Shown in pieces: positions 25,363-35,368 of a DNA stretch of 64,000 nt (position 1 is its first letter; each line of letters begins with the position of its first letter). Under the pieces are notes generated by a model. That model saw nothing but the letters and a program-made list of their open reading frames with translations, was not told the origin of the DNA and made no database searches. This DNA is from Lunatimonas salinarum (lineage in GTDB: Bacteria; Bacteroidota; Bacteroidia; Cytophagales; Cyclobacteriaceae), in NCBI RefSeq assembly GCF_017811155.1, contig NZ_JACVCV010000020.1:1-64000 (forward strand), read 5' to 3'. A program made the position numbers and the translations under genes.

Positions 25363-26148
25363 TTAAAGTTCGTTAAAAAAAACCTCCTCTAAAACCAGTC
25401 CTTGTGCCGCTGCCTTTGGACTTACCGGACTGAGCGTAGGATCAGATAAAGCTGCTTTCACCGCCTCCACACTCAACTCCCCACGCCCCACCATAAACAG
25501 GGCCGCTGCCATTCTCCTCACCTGATGCATCAAGAAGCCGCTACCGTCTACTCGAAAGACATAGGTATTCTCAGAAGGCCAAAAAACGGAAGTCTTCCCT
25601 AAAGGCACCAACTCCGAAACAAATATTTCCCTCACAAAATCGTCCAACTGCTTGCCATGGGTACAGAAACGTCGAAAATCATGGCGTCCCACAAACAGGG
25701 ATGAAGCCAAGCGCATGCGATCAAAATCCAAGCTTCTACCTGCATAAGCAAGCGCCCCACTTTGCAAGGGATGAGGCTTCTCTCCCAAGGAAAAGTAATA
25801 GCCGTAACGCTTTTTGGTAACATGCTGTATGATGTTAAAGCTCCGGTCCACCGCCTTGGCATACAGCAAGCGGATATCCGCAGGAAGGTGTTCGTTGCAT
25901 TGCTCCAGGAGTCCGCTCCATGACGCTTCCTCCCTGAGGTAAATAACAAAGGCCCCATTCAGACAGGAAACACCGCTATCTGTGCGACTTGAACCCAAGA
26001 TCGTAAAATCCTCATGCCCCATCACATACCGAAATACACGCTCCAATGTGCCCTGAATGGTTTTCACGCCTTTCTGCGCCTGCCATCCATGGTACCGTAA
26101 CCCTAGGTATTGAATACCAATCAAGTAGGAAAAGGGACGTGTCAACAT
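25363..26148 (-). CDS. truA: tRNA pseudouridine(38-40) synthase
   Basis: 261 residues. The catalytic aspartate lies in SSRTDSGVSC, with the usual N-terminal YLGLRYHGWQAQ and C-terminal GSGFLMHQVRRMAAALFMVG motifs. It converts uridines 38-40 in the anticodon arm to pseudouridine. It stands alone between the SIMPL gene and the enolase-superfamily block. No odd features. Confidence 0.95.
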   Translation of the reverse strand: MLTRPFSYLIGIQYLGLRYHGWQAQKGVKTIQGTLERVFRYVMGHEDFTILGSSRTDSGVSCLNGAFVIYLREEASWSGLLEQCNEHLPADIRLLYAKAVDRSFNIIQHVTKKRYGYYFSLGEKPHPLQSGALAYAGRSLDFDRMRLASSLFVGRHDFRRFCTHGKQLDDFVREIFVSELVPLGKTSVFWPSENTYVFRVDGSGFLMHQVRRMAAALFMVGRGELSVEAVKAALSDPTLSPVSPKAAAQGLVLEEVFFNEL

Positions 26149-26227
26149 GTGACAAAATTAAAAAAGTTTACCGACTAATCGAACAACCGAAGGCAAGTAC
26201 CGGACAATGCAATGGGACCTTGGGAAT

Positions 26228-27580
26228 CTAGGGTCTGATGATGGTACCGTCAAACTTCCTTACCGTCCAATTGGATCGGGTATGCATGGGATACTTCGCG
26301 GCTAATTTTTCGTCAATATCTACCCCCAGGCCAGGCACCTCGTTCACATACATGTAGCCATCTTTCATGGTAGGTGACCCGGGAAAAATCTCCCGTTGCA
26401 GATCGTTGATACGGGCAGCTTCCTGAATGCCAAAATTCCATACCGCAAAATCAATGTGCGCATTTGCCGCGTGTCCCACCGAAGACACATCACCTGGTCC
26501 ATGCCAGGCCGTCCGGACACCATAGAACTCACCCAGCCGGGCCACTTTCATCGCCGGAGAAATACCCCCAATTTGAGAAATGTGAATTCTGATGTAATCA
26601 AACAGCCGATTGACCATCGGTTCCTTGAACTCATTGATGTTATTAAAGAGTTCTCCCATGGCAAGGGGAACCGTAGTCGAGTTGCGCAGTTCCTTAAACC
26701 ACTCCATCTGCTCGGGAGAAAAGGGATCTTCGATGAAAAAAGGATGGTAGGACTCCACACTTTTCACCACCCGAATGGCATCTATGGGATCCAGCCGTTC
26801 GTGGATGTCGTGGAGTAGTTCCACTTCCTCTCCGCATTGTTTTCTTACCGCTTCAAACATTTTGGGCACAGACCGTATGTATTTTCCCTGATCCATGTAC
26901 TGATCCGACTCCCTGGCAAAGCCTGCATTTTTAAAATCAGGGGTCTTTGTGAGGCCCGTACCCCCATAGCCTCCCTGTTGGATACGAACGTATCGGTACC
27001 CCTCTTCCATGTACTTGGTGACGTTGTCGGCAATTTCTTCTGGAGAATTACCGCTCGCATGCGTATAGCATGGAATCGCAAACCGACATTTGCCACCCAA
27101 TAGCTGATATACCGGCATATTGGCACGTTTACCTTTGATATCCCAAAGGGCTTGGTCCAGCCCACTGATGGCATTATTCAACACGGGGCCGTTCCGCCAA
27201 TAGGAACTGACAAAGGCCGCCTGCCACATATCCTCGATATTGTCTACGTCTTTGCCCACGCAGAAGTCCTGTAGGTACTTTTCAATGGCGGTTATTACCG
27301 CAAACGCTCGCTGCGTAAAGGTAGCACAACCCAGTCCGTAAAGACCCGGCTCGGAGGTCTCTACCTTTACTACTATGAGGTTGGAACCGCTGGGTGCTGT
27401 TCCTATCGCCTTCACATTGGTGATCTTCAGGGGCGGTAATCCTCGCAGGTAAGATGGCGTTTCTTTTTCTTCTTTGGCTTGGGCAATCTGGCCAGGATAA
27501 AGGCCCAACATGCCTGCCATGGATCCTAGACCTAGGCCTTTGAGCAACTTTCTTCGGGTAGGTTGTTTCGGTGTATTCAT
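26228..27580 (-). CDS. Tat-exported RspA/ManD-like enolase-superfamily dehydratase
   Basis: About 450 residues from MNTPKQ. The longer frame to 27652 is rejected because the Tat motif RRKLLKGLG then lies near the true start. Metal ligands are visible in LLHDIHERLD, FFIEDPF and AMGELFNN, with the later catalytic His in WHGPGD, a pattern closest to the RspA/mannonate dehydratase group. It would dehydrate a sugar acid; the substrate is not certain. Most relatives are cytoplasmic, so the Tat signal is unusual. It is third in a leftward run of three paralogous enzymes. Confidence 0.8.
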   Translation of the reverse strand: MNTPKQPTRRKLLKGLGLGSMAGMLGLYPGQIAQAKEEKETPSYLRGLPPLKITNVKAIGTAPSGSNLIVVKVETSEPGLYGLGCATFTQRAFAVITAIEKYLQDFCVGKDVDNIEDMWQAAFVSSYWRNGPVLNNAISGLDQALWDIKGKRANMPVYQLLGGKCRFAIPCYTHASGNSPEEIADNVTKYMEEGYRYVRIQQGGYGGTGLTKTPDFKNAGFARESDQYMDQGKYIRSVPKMFEAVRKQCGEEVELLHDIHERLDPIDAIRVVKSVESYHPFFIEDPFSPEQMEWFKELRNSTTVPLAMGELFNNINEFKEPMVNRLFDYIRIHISQIGGISPAMKVARLGEFYGVRTAWHGPGDVSSVGHAANAHIDFAVWNFGIQEAARINDLQREIFPGSPTMKDGYMYVNEVPGLGVDIDEKLAAKYPMHTRSNWTVRKFDGTIIRP

Positions 27581-27664
27581 GTTGTATGGATTATTAGGTT
27601 TATGTTTATTAGAGAAAAACGGGATAACCTCGGTAAGGCCATGCCACTGCAAAAGGACCGGGCA

Positions 27665-28933
27665 CTACCAGTCCACCACAGACCCATCAAAGGGATGATA
27701 GGTTTCAGGATTCTTCCAGTCATGGCCGATTTTATCCTGGAGGGCATCCTCATCTAGTTCTACGCCCAAACCTGGTCCCCTTGGGATCAATACGCTACCA
27801 TCAGATTGCAACTTAAAAGGGTTTTTCAGGTACCCTTCTCCTAGGGACACCTGCTCTTGAACCAGGAAATTTGGTATGCTGGCAGCTAGATGCAAGCCGC
27901 ATGCAAGCGAAATGGGCCCCATGGGGTTATGCGGGGCGATGGCTGCGTAATAGGCTTCCGCCATACCCGCTATCAAACGACATTCCGTGAGGCCTCCTGC
28001 ATGGCAAATGTCGGGCTGAAGTATACTTGCGGCACCCTTTTCCAAAATCTCCCGAAATCCCCATTTGGTAAAAATCCGCTCTCCCGTGGCAATGGGCAGG
28101 TGGGTACCTCGGGCAATGTCGACCATCACATCGACATTCTGGGCCTGACAGGGTTCTTCGACGAACATGGGCTGATATGGCTCCAGTTCTTTGATCAGCA
28201 GCTTGGCAGTCTGTGGGGAGATCGCCCCGTGAAAGTCAATGCCAATATCCATTTCGGGTCCCCCGGCCTCACGCAACGATGCAAAGTTATCCGCGGCGTA
28301 TTGGATAAACGCCGGATTCTCCACAATTCCGGCAGGCTGTCGCTTGGCAACCCCAGTTTTAATCACGGTATAGCCTTCCGCTTTGCGCTTTTTCATGTCT
28401 TCCGCATTGCTGGCACGTCCATAGATACGGACCCGGTCTCGGGTAGGCCCGCCAAAAAGCTCATAAACAGGCACTCCCAGAAGCTTTCCTTTAATGTCCC
28501 ATAAGGCTTGATCTATCCCGCTCAGCGCAGAGGTAAGAATAGGGCCGCCCCGATAAAACGCGTGTCGATAAATGGCCTGCCAGTGGTGGACCACTTGCCG
28601 TGGATCTTTACCGAGCAGATAGGGTTCGATTTCCTGAATGGCCGTTTGAATCGTGAGGGCTCTACCTTCCAGCAACGGTTCGCCCAATCCCACCACGCCC
28701 GCATCCGTGTGAATCTTGAGGAAAATCCAGCGGGGTTTTACTAGGAAGGTTTCCAGGCGGGTGATCTTCACCTCCCCATACTTGGTAGAGGAGGGTGCCG
28801 GCTGTTCGGCATATGAAGTTAATGGCAAGAGTAAACCTGTGCCAGCCAGTCCCAACACCGATTGGATGGCTGCCCGGCGGGAGGACTGCGGGGAAGATTT
28901 GACTTTTGGGCTGTTTGGGTTTTTGTTTTTCAT
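27665..28933 (-). CDS. Tat-exported galactonate dehydratase-like enzyme
   Basis: About 422 residues from MKNKNPNSPK; a start at 28960 is also possible. A Tat-type signal (SRRAAIQSVLGLAG) is followed by an enolase-superfamily domain that follows the D-galactonate dehydratase pattern closely: TRLETFLVKPRW, metal ligands in GIDFHGAI, FVEEPCQ and ATGERIFTKWGFRE, and DICHAGGLTE with APHNPMGP. It would convert galactonate-like sugar acids to 2-keto-3-deoxy acids. Second of three adjacent family members, with a gap of ~20 bp after the first. Confidence 0.8.
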   Translation of the reverse strand: MKNKNPNSPKVKSSPQSSRRAAIQSVLGLAGTGLLLPLTSYAEQPAPSSTKYGEVKITRLETFLVKPRWIFLKIHTDAGVVGLGEPLLEGRALTIQTAIQEIEPYLLGKDPRQVVHHWQAIYRHAFYRGGPILTSALSGIDQALWDIKGKLLGVPVYELFGGPTRDRVRIYGRASNAEDMKKRKAEGYTVIKTGVAKRQPAGIVENPAFIQYAADNFASLREAGGPEMDIGIDFHGAISPQTAKLLIKELEPYQPMFVEEPCQAQNVDVMVDIARGTHLPIATGERIFTKWGFREILEKGAASILQPDICHAGGLTECRLIAGMAEAYYAAIAPHNPMGPISLACGLHLAASIPNFLVQEQVSLGEGYLKNPFKLQSDGSVLIPRGPGLGVELDEDALQDKIGHDWKNPETYHPFDGSVVDW

Positions 28934-28953
28934 AGGATGTGGGTTTGCTTGAA

Positions 28954-30198
28954 TTACCAATTATGTATGGACCCATCCGGTGCCAACAGGAAGGGGTGGG
29001 GAAACTTGGTGTTCTCGGTTATTTCAAATTGGAAATCTGCCTTGGAGGGGTCAAACTGCACCCCCAAACCTGGCAGCGGATTTAGGTATAACTTCCCTTC
29101 TCTAAAAATCAGGTAATCCGGATTAAAATAAGCCGGATATTCCGGTTCGCCACCGGCAAGTTCCATCATACACCGGGTGGGGCTGGATGAACCGAGGACG
29201 TGTACCAAAGCCGCAGAAGACAAGGGACCCGTAAAATGGGGAATAATACCTACATAGTGCGTTTCGGCTATGGCCAAGATCTTTTTCAGTTCCCCAATGC
29301 CTCCTGTATTGGGGAGCGTCACCCGGCTATAGTCTATCAGGTGATTTTCAATCAGCACATTCGTATCCCATCTATCTCCAAATTGCTCGCCGACCGCAAT
29401 GGGTACCTTGGTCATGTGACGTATCCTGCGATAAACCTCGGGGTTTTCGGACCGAATGATATCCTCTACAAAGTATGGTTCCAGCTTTTCCAGCGCATCG
29501 CAAATCTTAATCGCCTCCGGCGTATCAAAACGTGTATGGAGGTCGATGGCCCAATTGCCGTTGCCGCCTACCGCCTTATCCAATGCCTCGCACATGGCAA
29601 TGGTCTTTTTGCTGTGGACGTAAAAGTCAAAAGGCTCTTCCCCATTTCCACCTGTAGGCCCTATGCGGTAGCTGCGAAAGCCTGCCGCCAGGCAGTCTAG
29701 GGCGCGTCCCTCCATAGTAGTAGACCTGGAGTTCCTAAATCCTGTTGCATAGCACTCGATGAAATCCCTTGTTTTTCCACCCAGTAGATCGTAAACGGGC
29801 ACACCAAGTGCCTTGCCTTTTAAGTCCCATAAGGCCATCTCGATCGCTCCCAACGCATGGAGTTTTTCCCTGCCGGGCGGATAGAACATACTTCGGTAGG
29901 CATGCTGCCAAATATGCTCGATCCGAAAGGGGTCTTCTCCGATGATCATTTCTGCGATTTGGCGGACCATATCATTGCTACCCCCCTCACCCACTCCGAT
30001 AAGGCCAGAATCCGTTTCAATCTCCACGATCCCTCGGGCTTGGTTAAATAAGGGTTTGTTGTAACCCGGCGCCGCATAATAGCGGATTTTGGCTATTTTG
30101 AAATCCGAGACATCAAGTCCAAGTACCGGGGAAACGACGCCGGAAGCTAGGGCTGCAGCACCTAAAGTCCCCAGCTTCATAAACTTTCTTCTATGCAT
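28954..30198 (-). CDS. Tat-exported mandelate racemase/muconate-lactonizing family protein
   Basis: 414 residues. A short Tat signal (HRRKFMKLGTLGAAALASG) precedes an enolase-superfamily barrel with metal ligands in AIDLHTRFD, YFVEDII and AVGEQFG, and the C-terminal catalytic His in IIPHFTGP. It is less close to galactonate dehydratase than its neighbour. It is the first gene of the three-gene leftward run and faces ~210 bp of upstream sequence. A sugar-acid dehydratase or epimerase is likely; substrate unknown. Confidence 0.78.
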   Translation of the reverse strand: MHRRKFMKLGTLGAAALASGVVSPVLGLDVSDFKIAKIRYYAAPGYNKPLFNQARGIVEIETDSGLIGVGEGGSNDMVRQIAEMIIGEDPFRIEHIWQHAYRSMFYPPGREKLHALGAIEMALWDLKGKALGVPVYDLLGGKTRDFIECYATGFRNSRSTTMEGRALDCLAAGFRSYRIGPTGGNGEEPFDFYVHSKKTIAMCEALDKAVGGNGNWAIDLHTRFDTPEAIKICDALEKLEPYFVEDIIRSENPEVYRRIRHMTKVPIAVGEQFGDRWDTNVLIENHLIDYSRVTLPNTGGIGELKKILAIAETHYVGIIPHFTGPLSSAALVHVLGSSSPTRCMMELAGGEPEYPAYFNPDYLIFREGKLYLNPLPGLGVQFDPSKADFQFEITENTKFPHPFLLAPDGSIHNW

Positions 30199-30372
30199 GA
30201 GTAGGTTCTGTTAAATGGACAAAGGAAAGCGATGATAGAAATATAAAATCACCATGAATATTCTAAAAATTACCCCAAAAAGCAACTTTCCTGTTTCCCT
30301 ATCCTTAAAAAGAAACTATAAGAAGTGGATATGCAGCTTCCGCAAATGGATTGCTGTGTGGGAAATATGTTT

Positions 30373-30409
30373 AAAAAAGCCATTGCCCGAAAGGACAATG
30401 GCTTTTTTT
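30373..30409 (-). terminator. Bidirectional terminator after the zinc dehydrogenase
   Basis: AAAAAAGCCATTG, loop CCCGAAAGGA, CAATGGCTTTTTTT. It has U-runs on both strands. It lies just past the stop of the minus-strand dehydrogenase (30411) and separates it from the enolase-family block. Confidence 0.85.
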
Positions 30410-30410
30410 A

Positions 30411-31601
30411 TCAATTTGGAATCATTCCATGGGGGTCAATCACAAATTTCTTGGCCGCCCCACCGTCAAAGTCCTTGTATCCTTGCACCGATTGCTGTAG
30501 CGAGATGATCTGTACGTTGACTGCCTTGGCAATTTGCACTTTGTCGTATAGAATCGCATTCATCAGCTGGCGGTGATACTTCATCACCGGGCACTGACCG
30601 GTATGTAGGCTATGGGACTTCGCCCAGCCCAACCCAAGCCGGATGCTTAAGCTGCCAATTTTAGCTGCCTCATCCACGGCACCAGGATCTCCGGTTACGT
30701 ACAAACCGGGAATGCCAATGCTGCCGCCGGCACGGGTGATATCCATTACCGAGTTCAATACGGTCGCTGGCATCTCCTTGCTGGCATCGGCACCGTGGCC
30801 CCTTGCCTCAAAACCCACACAGTCCACCGCACAATCCACTTCCGGCACACCCACGATCTGGGCGATCGCTTCATCCAGCGGTGTTTCATTACGAAGGTCG
30901 ATAGTCTCACAGCCAAAACTACGTGCCTGCTCCAACCGCTCGGGAATCATGTCCCCAACAATTACCACCGCCGCACCCAGCAAGTGACAGGAAACTGCAC
31001 AGGCCAAACCAACCGGCCCCGCACCCGCTACATACACGATGGTACCCGGACCCACGCCGGCAGTCACCGCCCCGTGAAATCCAGTAGGGAAAATATCCGA
31101 AAGAAGGGTGAGGTCCCGGATTTTTTCCATCGCTTGATCCGAATCAGGAAACTTCAACAGGTTAAAATCCGCGTAAGGAACCATCACGTATTCTGCTTGA
31201 CCGCCTACCCAGCCGCCCATGTCCACATACCCATAAGCTGCTCCGGGACGGGCGGGGTTCACGTTCAGACAGATGCCCGTTTTACCTTCCTTGCAATTCC
31301 GGCATCTTCCGCAAGCGATGTTGAAGGGCACTGAGACCAAGTCCCCGACTTTGATAAACTCTACATCGCGACCTGCCTCAATCACCAGTCCCGTGATCTC
31401 ATGTCCCAAAATCAGGCCCTCCGGGGCGGTGGTCCTGCCGCGGACCATGTGCTGATCGCTACCGCAAATATTGGTGGAAACTATTTTTAATATGACCCCA
31501 TGATCACATTTCCGGTCGCCCAAGGCGAGTTTAGGATAATCGATTTCACGTACTTCCACTTCTCCGGGCCGTACGTACGCTACTCCGTGGTTTTTACACA
31601 T
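30411..31601 (-). CDS. fdhA: Zinc alcohol dehydrogenase, glutathione-independent formaldehyde dehydrogenase type
   Basis: 396 residues. Catalytic zinc ligands lie in NICGSDQHM and GHEITG, structural zinc cysteines in CGRCRNCKEGKTGIC, and the NAD fold in GAGPVGLACAV. The long insert and VGGQAEYVMVP follow the formaldehyde dehydrogenase (dismutating) subgroup. It would oxidise formaldehyde or another small aldehyde or alcohol using NAD. It has its own terminator and is next to, but separate from, the sugar-acid enzymes. The exact substrate is uncertain. Confidence 0.85.
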   Translation of the reverse strand: MCKNHGVAYVRPGEVEVREIDYPKLALGDRKCDHGVILKIVSTNICGSDQHMVRGRTTAPEGLILGHEITGLVIEAGRDVEFIKVGDLVSVPFNIACGRCRNCKEGKTGICLNVNPARPGAAYGYVDMGGWVGGQAEYVMVPYADFNLLKFPDSDQAMEKIRDLTLLSDIFPTGFHGAVTAGVGPGTIVYVAGAGPVGLACAVSCHLLGAAVVIVGDMIPERLEQARSFGCETIDLRNETPLDEAIAQIVGVPEVDCAVDCVGFEARGHGADASKEMPATVLNSVMDITRAGGSIGIPGLYVTGDPGAVDEAAKIGSLSIRLGLGWAKSHSLHTGQCPVMKYHRQLMNAILYDKVQIAKAVNVQIISLQQSVQGYKDFDGGAAKKFVIDPHGMIPN

Positions 31602-31731
31602 TTTTCTGTTGGGTTTAACGAATTGACGAGCAATACCAATCTATCAGGAGCAAAACAAAAACACTCCTTCGAAACTGTAATGGGTTAAGCTAGAAAAAAA
31701 ATACCGCAACTCTGTGGCAATCAGAAAGGAA

Positions 31732-31774
31732 TCAAAAAAAAACCTACCCAGGAAAAAAGAATCCTGGGTAGGTG
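31732..31774 (-). terminator. Terminator of lysS
   Basis: On the minus strand a perfect stem CCTACCCAGGA / TCCTGGGTAGG with an 8-base loop is followed by nine Ts. It starts ~26 bp after the lysS stop. Confidence 0.9.
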
Positions 31775-31799
31775 GTATCATTCAGGGACAAATGGACGC

Positions 31800-33524
31800 C
31801 TATTTGGCGTTGATCCAAGCCTTCACTTCTTCTTTGGTGGGATTGGCCACGTCGAGCTTTAGCTTTTTTCGACGACCGCAAACATCGTTAAACAGTTTAT
31901 TGGCGTCTTGGGATTTAAGCTGCTCAATCGTATGGATATTTAAATCCCGCAATGCAGGAATCAAACCGGCATGCACCCCAAGTGCTAGGAAGTCTTCGTC
32001 TGTGGCAATCTTGATTTTCTTCTCAGGTTTCATTTGAGGGAAAAACAACACTTCCTGAATCGTATGCTTATTGGTCATCAGCATGCATAAGCGATCTATC
32101 CCTATCCCCAATCCAGAGGTGGGTGGCATACCATATTCCAGGGCGCGCAAGAAATCCTCGTCCATTGCCATCGCCTCATCGTCTCCCCGCTCGGCCAACC
32201 TCAACTGATCCTCGAAACGCTCGCGCTGATCGATGGGGTCATTCAGCTCGGTGTACGCATTCGCAATTTCCTTACCATTGACAAACAACTCAAAGCGCTC
32301 TACCAGGCCCGGCTTGTCCCGGTGCTTCTTGGCCAATGGCGTCATTTCAATCGGATAATCAGTAATGTAGGTGGGCTGTATGAGATGGGCTTCCACTTTT
32401 TCGCCAAAAATTTCGTCGATTAGCTTGCCTTTACCCATGCTGTCGTCCACCTCTATGCCAAAATCCGCACATACCTGCCGCAGTTGCGTCTCATCCATCG
32501 CACTCACATCCACGCCGGCATATTCCTGGATAGATTCAAACATGGTCAGGCGGCGGTAGGGCCCTCCAAATTCAATCAAGTTGTCGCCTACTTGCACCTG
32601 AGTGGTGCCTAATACCGATTCGGCAATTCTACCCAACAGGTCCTCCACCATCTCCATCATCCAGTGGTAGTCCTTGTAGGCCACATAGATTTCCATGGAA
32701 GTAAACTCCGGGTTGTGTGTTCGATCCATGCCCTCGTTTCGAAACATCTTGCCAATTTCATAAACCCCCTCAAACCCCCCCACTATCAGGCGCTTCAAGT
32801 AGAGCTCGTTGGCAATACGGAGAAAAAGTGGAATATCCAGTGCATTGTGATGCGTATCAAACGGCTTGGCTGCCGCCCCTCCATGTACCTGCTGAAGAAT
32901 GGGCGTCTCTACCTCCAACCAGCCATGTTCATCGAAATAACGCCTCATGGCGGAGATGACGCGGGACCGGGTTATGAAGGTCTGCTTTACCTCTGGATTA
33001 ACCACCAGGTCCACATACCGCTGCCGGTACCGAAGCTCAGGGTCGGTAAATCCATCGTAGACATTTCCTTCTTCGTCCCGTTTGACGACGGGCAGTGGCT
33101 TGATGGATTTTGACAGCAAGGTAAGCGCTGTCACATGCAGGGAAATCTCCCCTGTTTGCGTGGTGAAGATGTATCCAGTCACCCCTATATAATCTCCTAT
33201 GCCCAAAAGCTTTTTGAATACCGTATTATAAAAGGTTTTATCTTCACCGGGGCAGAGGTCATCCCGCCTCAAATAGATCTGAAGACGGCCGGTAGCATCC
33301 TGAATTTCACCAAAGGAGGCAGAACCCATGATCCTACGGCTCATTAGCCTGCCTGCAATACTGATGTTTTTGTAATCGTTTTTTCGGTTTTCGTAGTTTT
33401 GGTGGATGTCTTCTGCGGTCACGTTTACCGGAAACGAGATGGCCGGATAAGGATCAATACCCATCTGCATCAACGCTTCGCGGTCTTTGCGGCGCTCAAT
33501 TTCCTGTTCGCTTAATAATTGCAT
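31800..33524 (-). CDS. lysS: Lysine--tRNA ligase (class II)
   Basis: 574 residues, longer than E. coli LysS (~505). The OB anticodon domain is N-terminal. Class II motifs are visible: motif 2 around [21 protein letters not shown] and motif 3 around [14 protein letters not shown]-terminal extension of ~70 residues ([19 protein letters not shown] to [10 protein letters not shown]) is typical of Bacteroidota lysyl-tRNA synthetases. It charges tRNA-Lys. It lies 9 bp after the proline dehydrogenase gene, so the two may be co-transcribed. Confidence 0.96.
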   Translation of the reverse strand: MQLLSEQEIERRKDREALMQMGIDPYPAISFPVNVTAEDIHQNYENRKNDYKNISIAGRLMSRRIMGSASFGEIQDATGRLQIYLRRDDLCPGEDKTFYNTVFKKLLGIGDYIGVTGYIFTTQTGEISLHVTALTLLSKSIKPLPVVKRDEEGNVYDGFTDPELRYRQRYVDLVVNPEVKQTFITRSRVISAMRRYFDEHGWLEVETPILQQVHGGAAAKPFDTHHNALDIPLFLRIANELYLKRLIVGGFEGVYEIGKMFRNEGMDRTHNPEFTSMEIYVAYKDYHWMMEMVEDLLGRIAESVLGTTQVQVGDNLIEFGGPYRRLTMFESIQEYAGVDVSAMDETQLRQVCADFGIEVDDSMGKGKLIDEIFGEKVEAHLIQPTYITDYPIEMTPLAKKHRDKPGLVERFELFVNGKEIANAYTELNDPIDQRERFEDQLRLAERGDDEAMAMDEDFLRALEYGMPPTSGLGIGIDRLCMLMTNKHTIQEVLFFPQMKPEKKIKIATDEDFLALGVHAGLIPALRDLNIHTIEQLKSQDANKLFNDVCGRRKKLKLDVANPTKEEVKAWINAK

Positions 33525-33533
33525 ATCGCTGGA

Positions 33534-34745
33534 TTAATTTTTACCTATAGTTGGGAAACTGGACCGAACGGTTTTTCTACGGACCAACTCCTGTTTAATT
33601 TGTTTGTATTCCCTGCTACGCTGTCCCGCCATGCCGGAGTTTTCCTCTACCCTACGACTAAGGTAAGGTAGCACCTCTGCTACGGGTCCATAAGGAAGGT
33701 ATTTGGCTACGTTATAGCCTGCCCTGGCCAAGTTAAAGGAAATAGCGTCACCCATACCGTAAAGCTGGGCCGCATATACGCGGGCGTCGTTTCGCTTCAT
33801 ACCATGTAGATCCACCAATTCGCAAAGCACCTGATTACTGAGTTCGTTGTGGGTGCCACTCACCAAGAAAACACGTTGCTTGTTGTTCATGCAAAACTGC
33901 AAGGCCCTATCGTAATCCCTATCGGTAGACTCCTTGTCCGGCTGTATGGGAGAGGGGTAACCTTTCGCCTTGGCCCGCTCCCGCTCCTTTTCCATGTAGG
34001 CTCCCCGCACTAGCTTGGCACCAAGGAAGTAGCCGTTGGCTACCGCATCGTGGTGAGCGTCTTTCAGCCGTCTCAGCATATCGTGGCGGTATAGCTGAAA
34101 GGTATTGTACACCATGGCCGTCTGTCGATTATAGGTTGCCATGGCTGCCAATACCCACCGATCGATTACGTCCTGAAACCAGCTCTCTTCACCGTCTACC
34201 ATGATCCGGACACCGGCCTTAGCAGCAGCCTCAAATATTTCGGCAATTCGCTTCTCTGCACGTTCAAACGCTTCCGTCTCCGCCGGATCCAGCGCCTCAC
34301 CCGCCTGCACCTTCGTCAATACATCCACGTTGGCAATGCCCGAAACCTTAAATACAGCAAACGGCAAATGCGGATTGCCACTCCCTTCACGGATAGTCTG
34401 AAGGATTTGATCCTTGACGTGCTCGAAGCTGGAAATGGTCTTCTTTCCCTCTACGGAATAATCCAAGATGGTGCCTACACCGTAGCGGGCCAGTTCCTGC
34501 ACACGAGCGCCGCACGAAGCAATATCTTCACCCCCACAGAACTGCTCAAACACCGTGCTTTTGATCAGCCCTTTGATGGGAAGCCCCCGTTTGAGCCCCC
34601 AATTGGCCAATTGGATACCTGCATGAAGCCAAAAGGGATAATGCATTAGCCTGAACAGGAGCCGCATTCTTTTAAGCATCGCATCCGATCTATGTGCAAA
34701 TGCAACGGCTGTATTTTCAAAAGAAACGTTGGGTTTTGGCTCCAT
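33534..34745 (-). CDS. Proline dehydrogenase (monofunctional)
   Basis: 403 residues. A PRODH barrel binding FAD is shown by GVRIMVDGEESWFQ, KLVRGAYMEKER with the later YPSPIQPDKEST, AAQLYGMGD and the C-terminal YLPYGPVAEVLPYLSRR with its paired arginines. It oxidises proline to pyrroline-5-carboxylate. It is single-domain, unlike the fused PutA of proteobacteria. It lies just upstream of lysS on the same strand. Confidence 0.93.
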   Translation of the reverse strand: MEPKPNVSFENTAVAFAHRSDAMLKRMRLLFRLMHYPFWLHAGIQLANWGLKRGLPIKGLIKSTVFEQFCGGEDIASCGARVQELARYGVGTILDYSVEGKKTISSFEHVKDQILQTIREGSGNPHLPFAVFKVSGIANVDVLTKVQAGEALDPAETEAFERAEKRIAEIFEAAAKAGVRIMVDGEESWFQDVIDRWVLAAMATYNRQTAMVYNTFQLYRHDMLRRLKDAHHDAVANGYFLGAKLVRGAYMEKERERAKAKGYPSPIQPDKESTDRDYDRALQFCMNNKQRVFLVSGTHNELSNQVLCELVDLHGMKRNDARVYAAQLYGMGDAISFNLARAGYNVAKYLPYGPVAEVLPYLSRRVEENSGMAGQRSREYKQIKQELVRRKTVRSSFPTIGKN

Positions 34746-35368
34746 CCTCGTTTTTCAAGCTGCAAAGATATTAAAAAAACAGGTATACAGAGGCTTTTGT
34801 TTGTCCATTTTGAATATGGAAACACCTCTACGCTTCCATCCTACGGCATTCCTATCTGACGATTTTGGAACTGTCCCCCTAGGAATATAGGTAATCACAC
34901 GGTATGCTGGAAATAACACCTTGAATCGGCATTGACTCTAAGATCATCAGCGGTCTGTAACCTAACGAGGTATACCGGCCTATCAAACTCGGAAAAACCT
35001 AACCGCAGTGAAAACCCGTGGAAATCGAAAAATAGCACCTAACCCTCCTTCTGGGCTGCTTTTGCCACGCTACGCTACAGCAGTTGAGGTTTTGTAGTAG
35101 TGCAAAGAAAGAATTGATGTATTGATATTTTTTTTAATGCAGCATAATAGCCTGACCTTCAACATCACTTTTGACACGCTGGCGAATCTTGTGTGAGGTG
35201 CTGTGTGAAAAAAGCAATTTCTATTCAGGCTGTTAAATGAAACCAATCGCTTCTGCCAGCGCTGATAGATCCCTGTAATTTGGCTTACCAACCCACTATA
35301 ACGCTTATTACAAAGAGGGACATAAGCAACACTTGTCAATCCATCATTGAACCCAAATTCATTGTCTG
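34746..35368. other. 620-bp intergenic stretch, no gene supported
   Basis: It separates two divergent genes and must hold both promoters. A minus-strand frame of ~129 codons (35070-35459) overlaps the phosphorylase start and reads unlike a normal protein, though short pieces around 35100-35300 could be a decayed gene. No tRNA, terminator or clear repeats were found. Confidence 0.4.
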
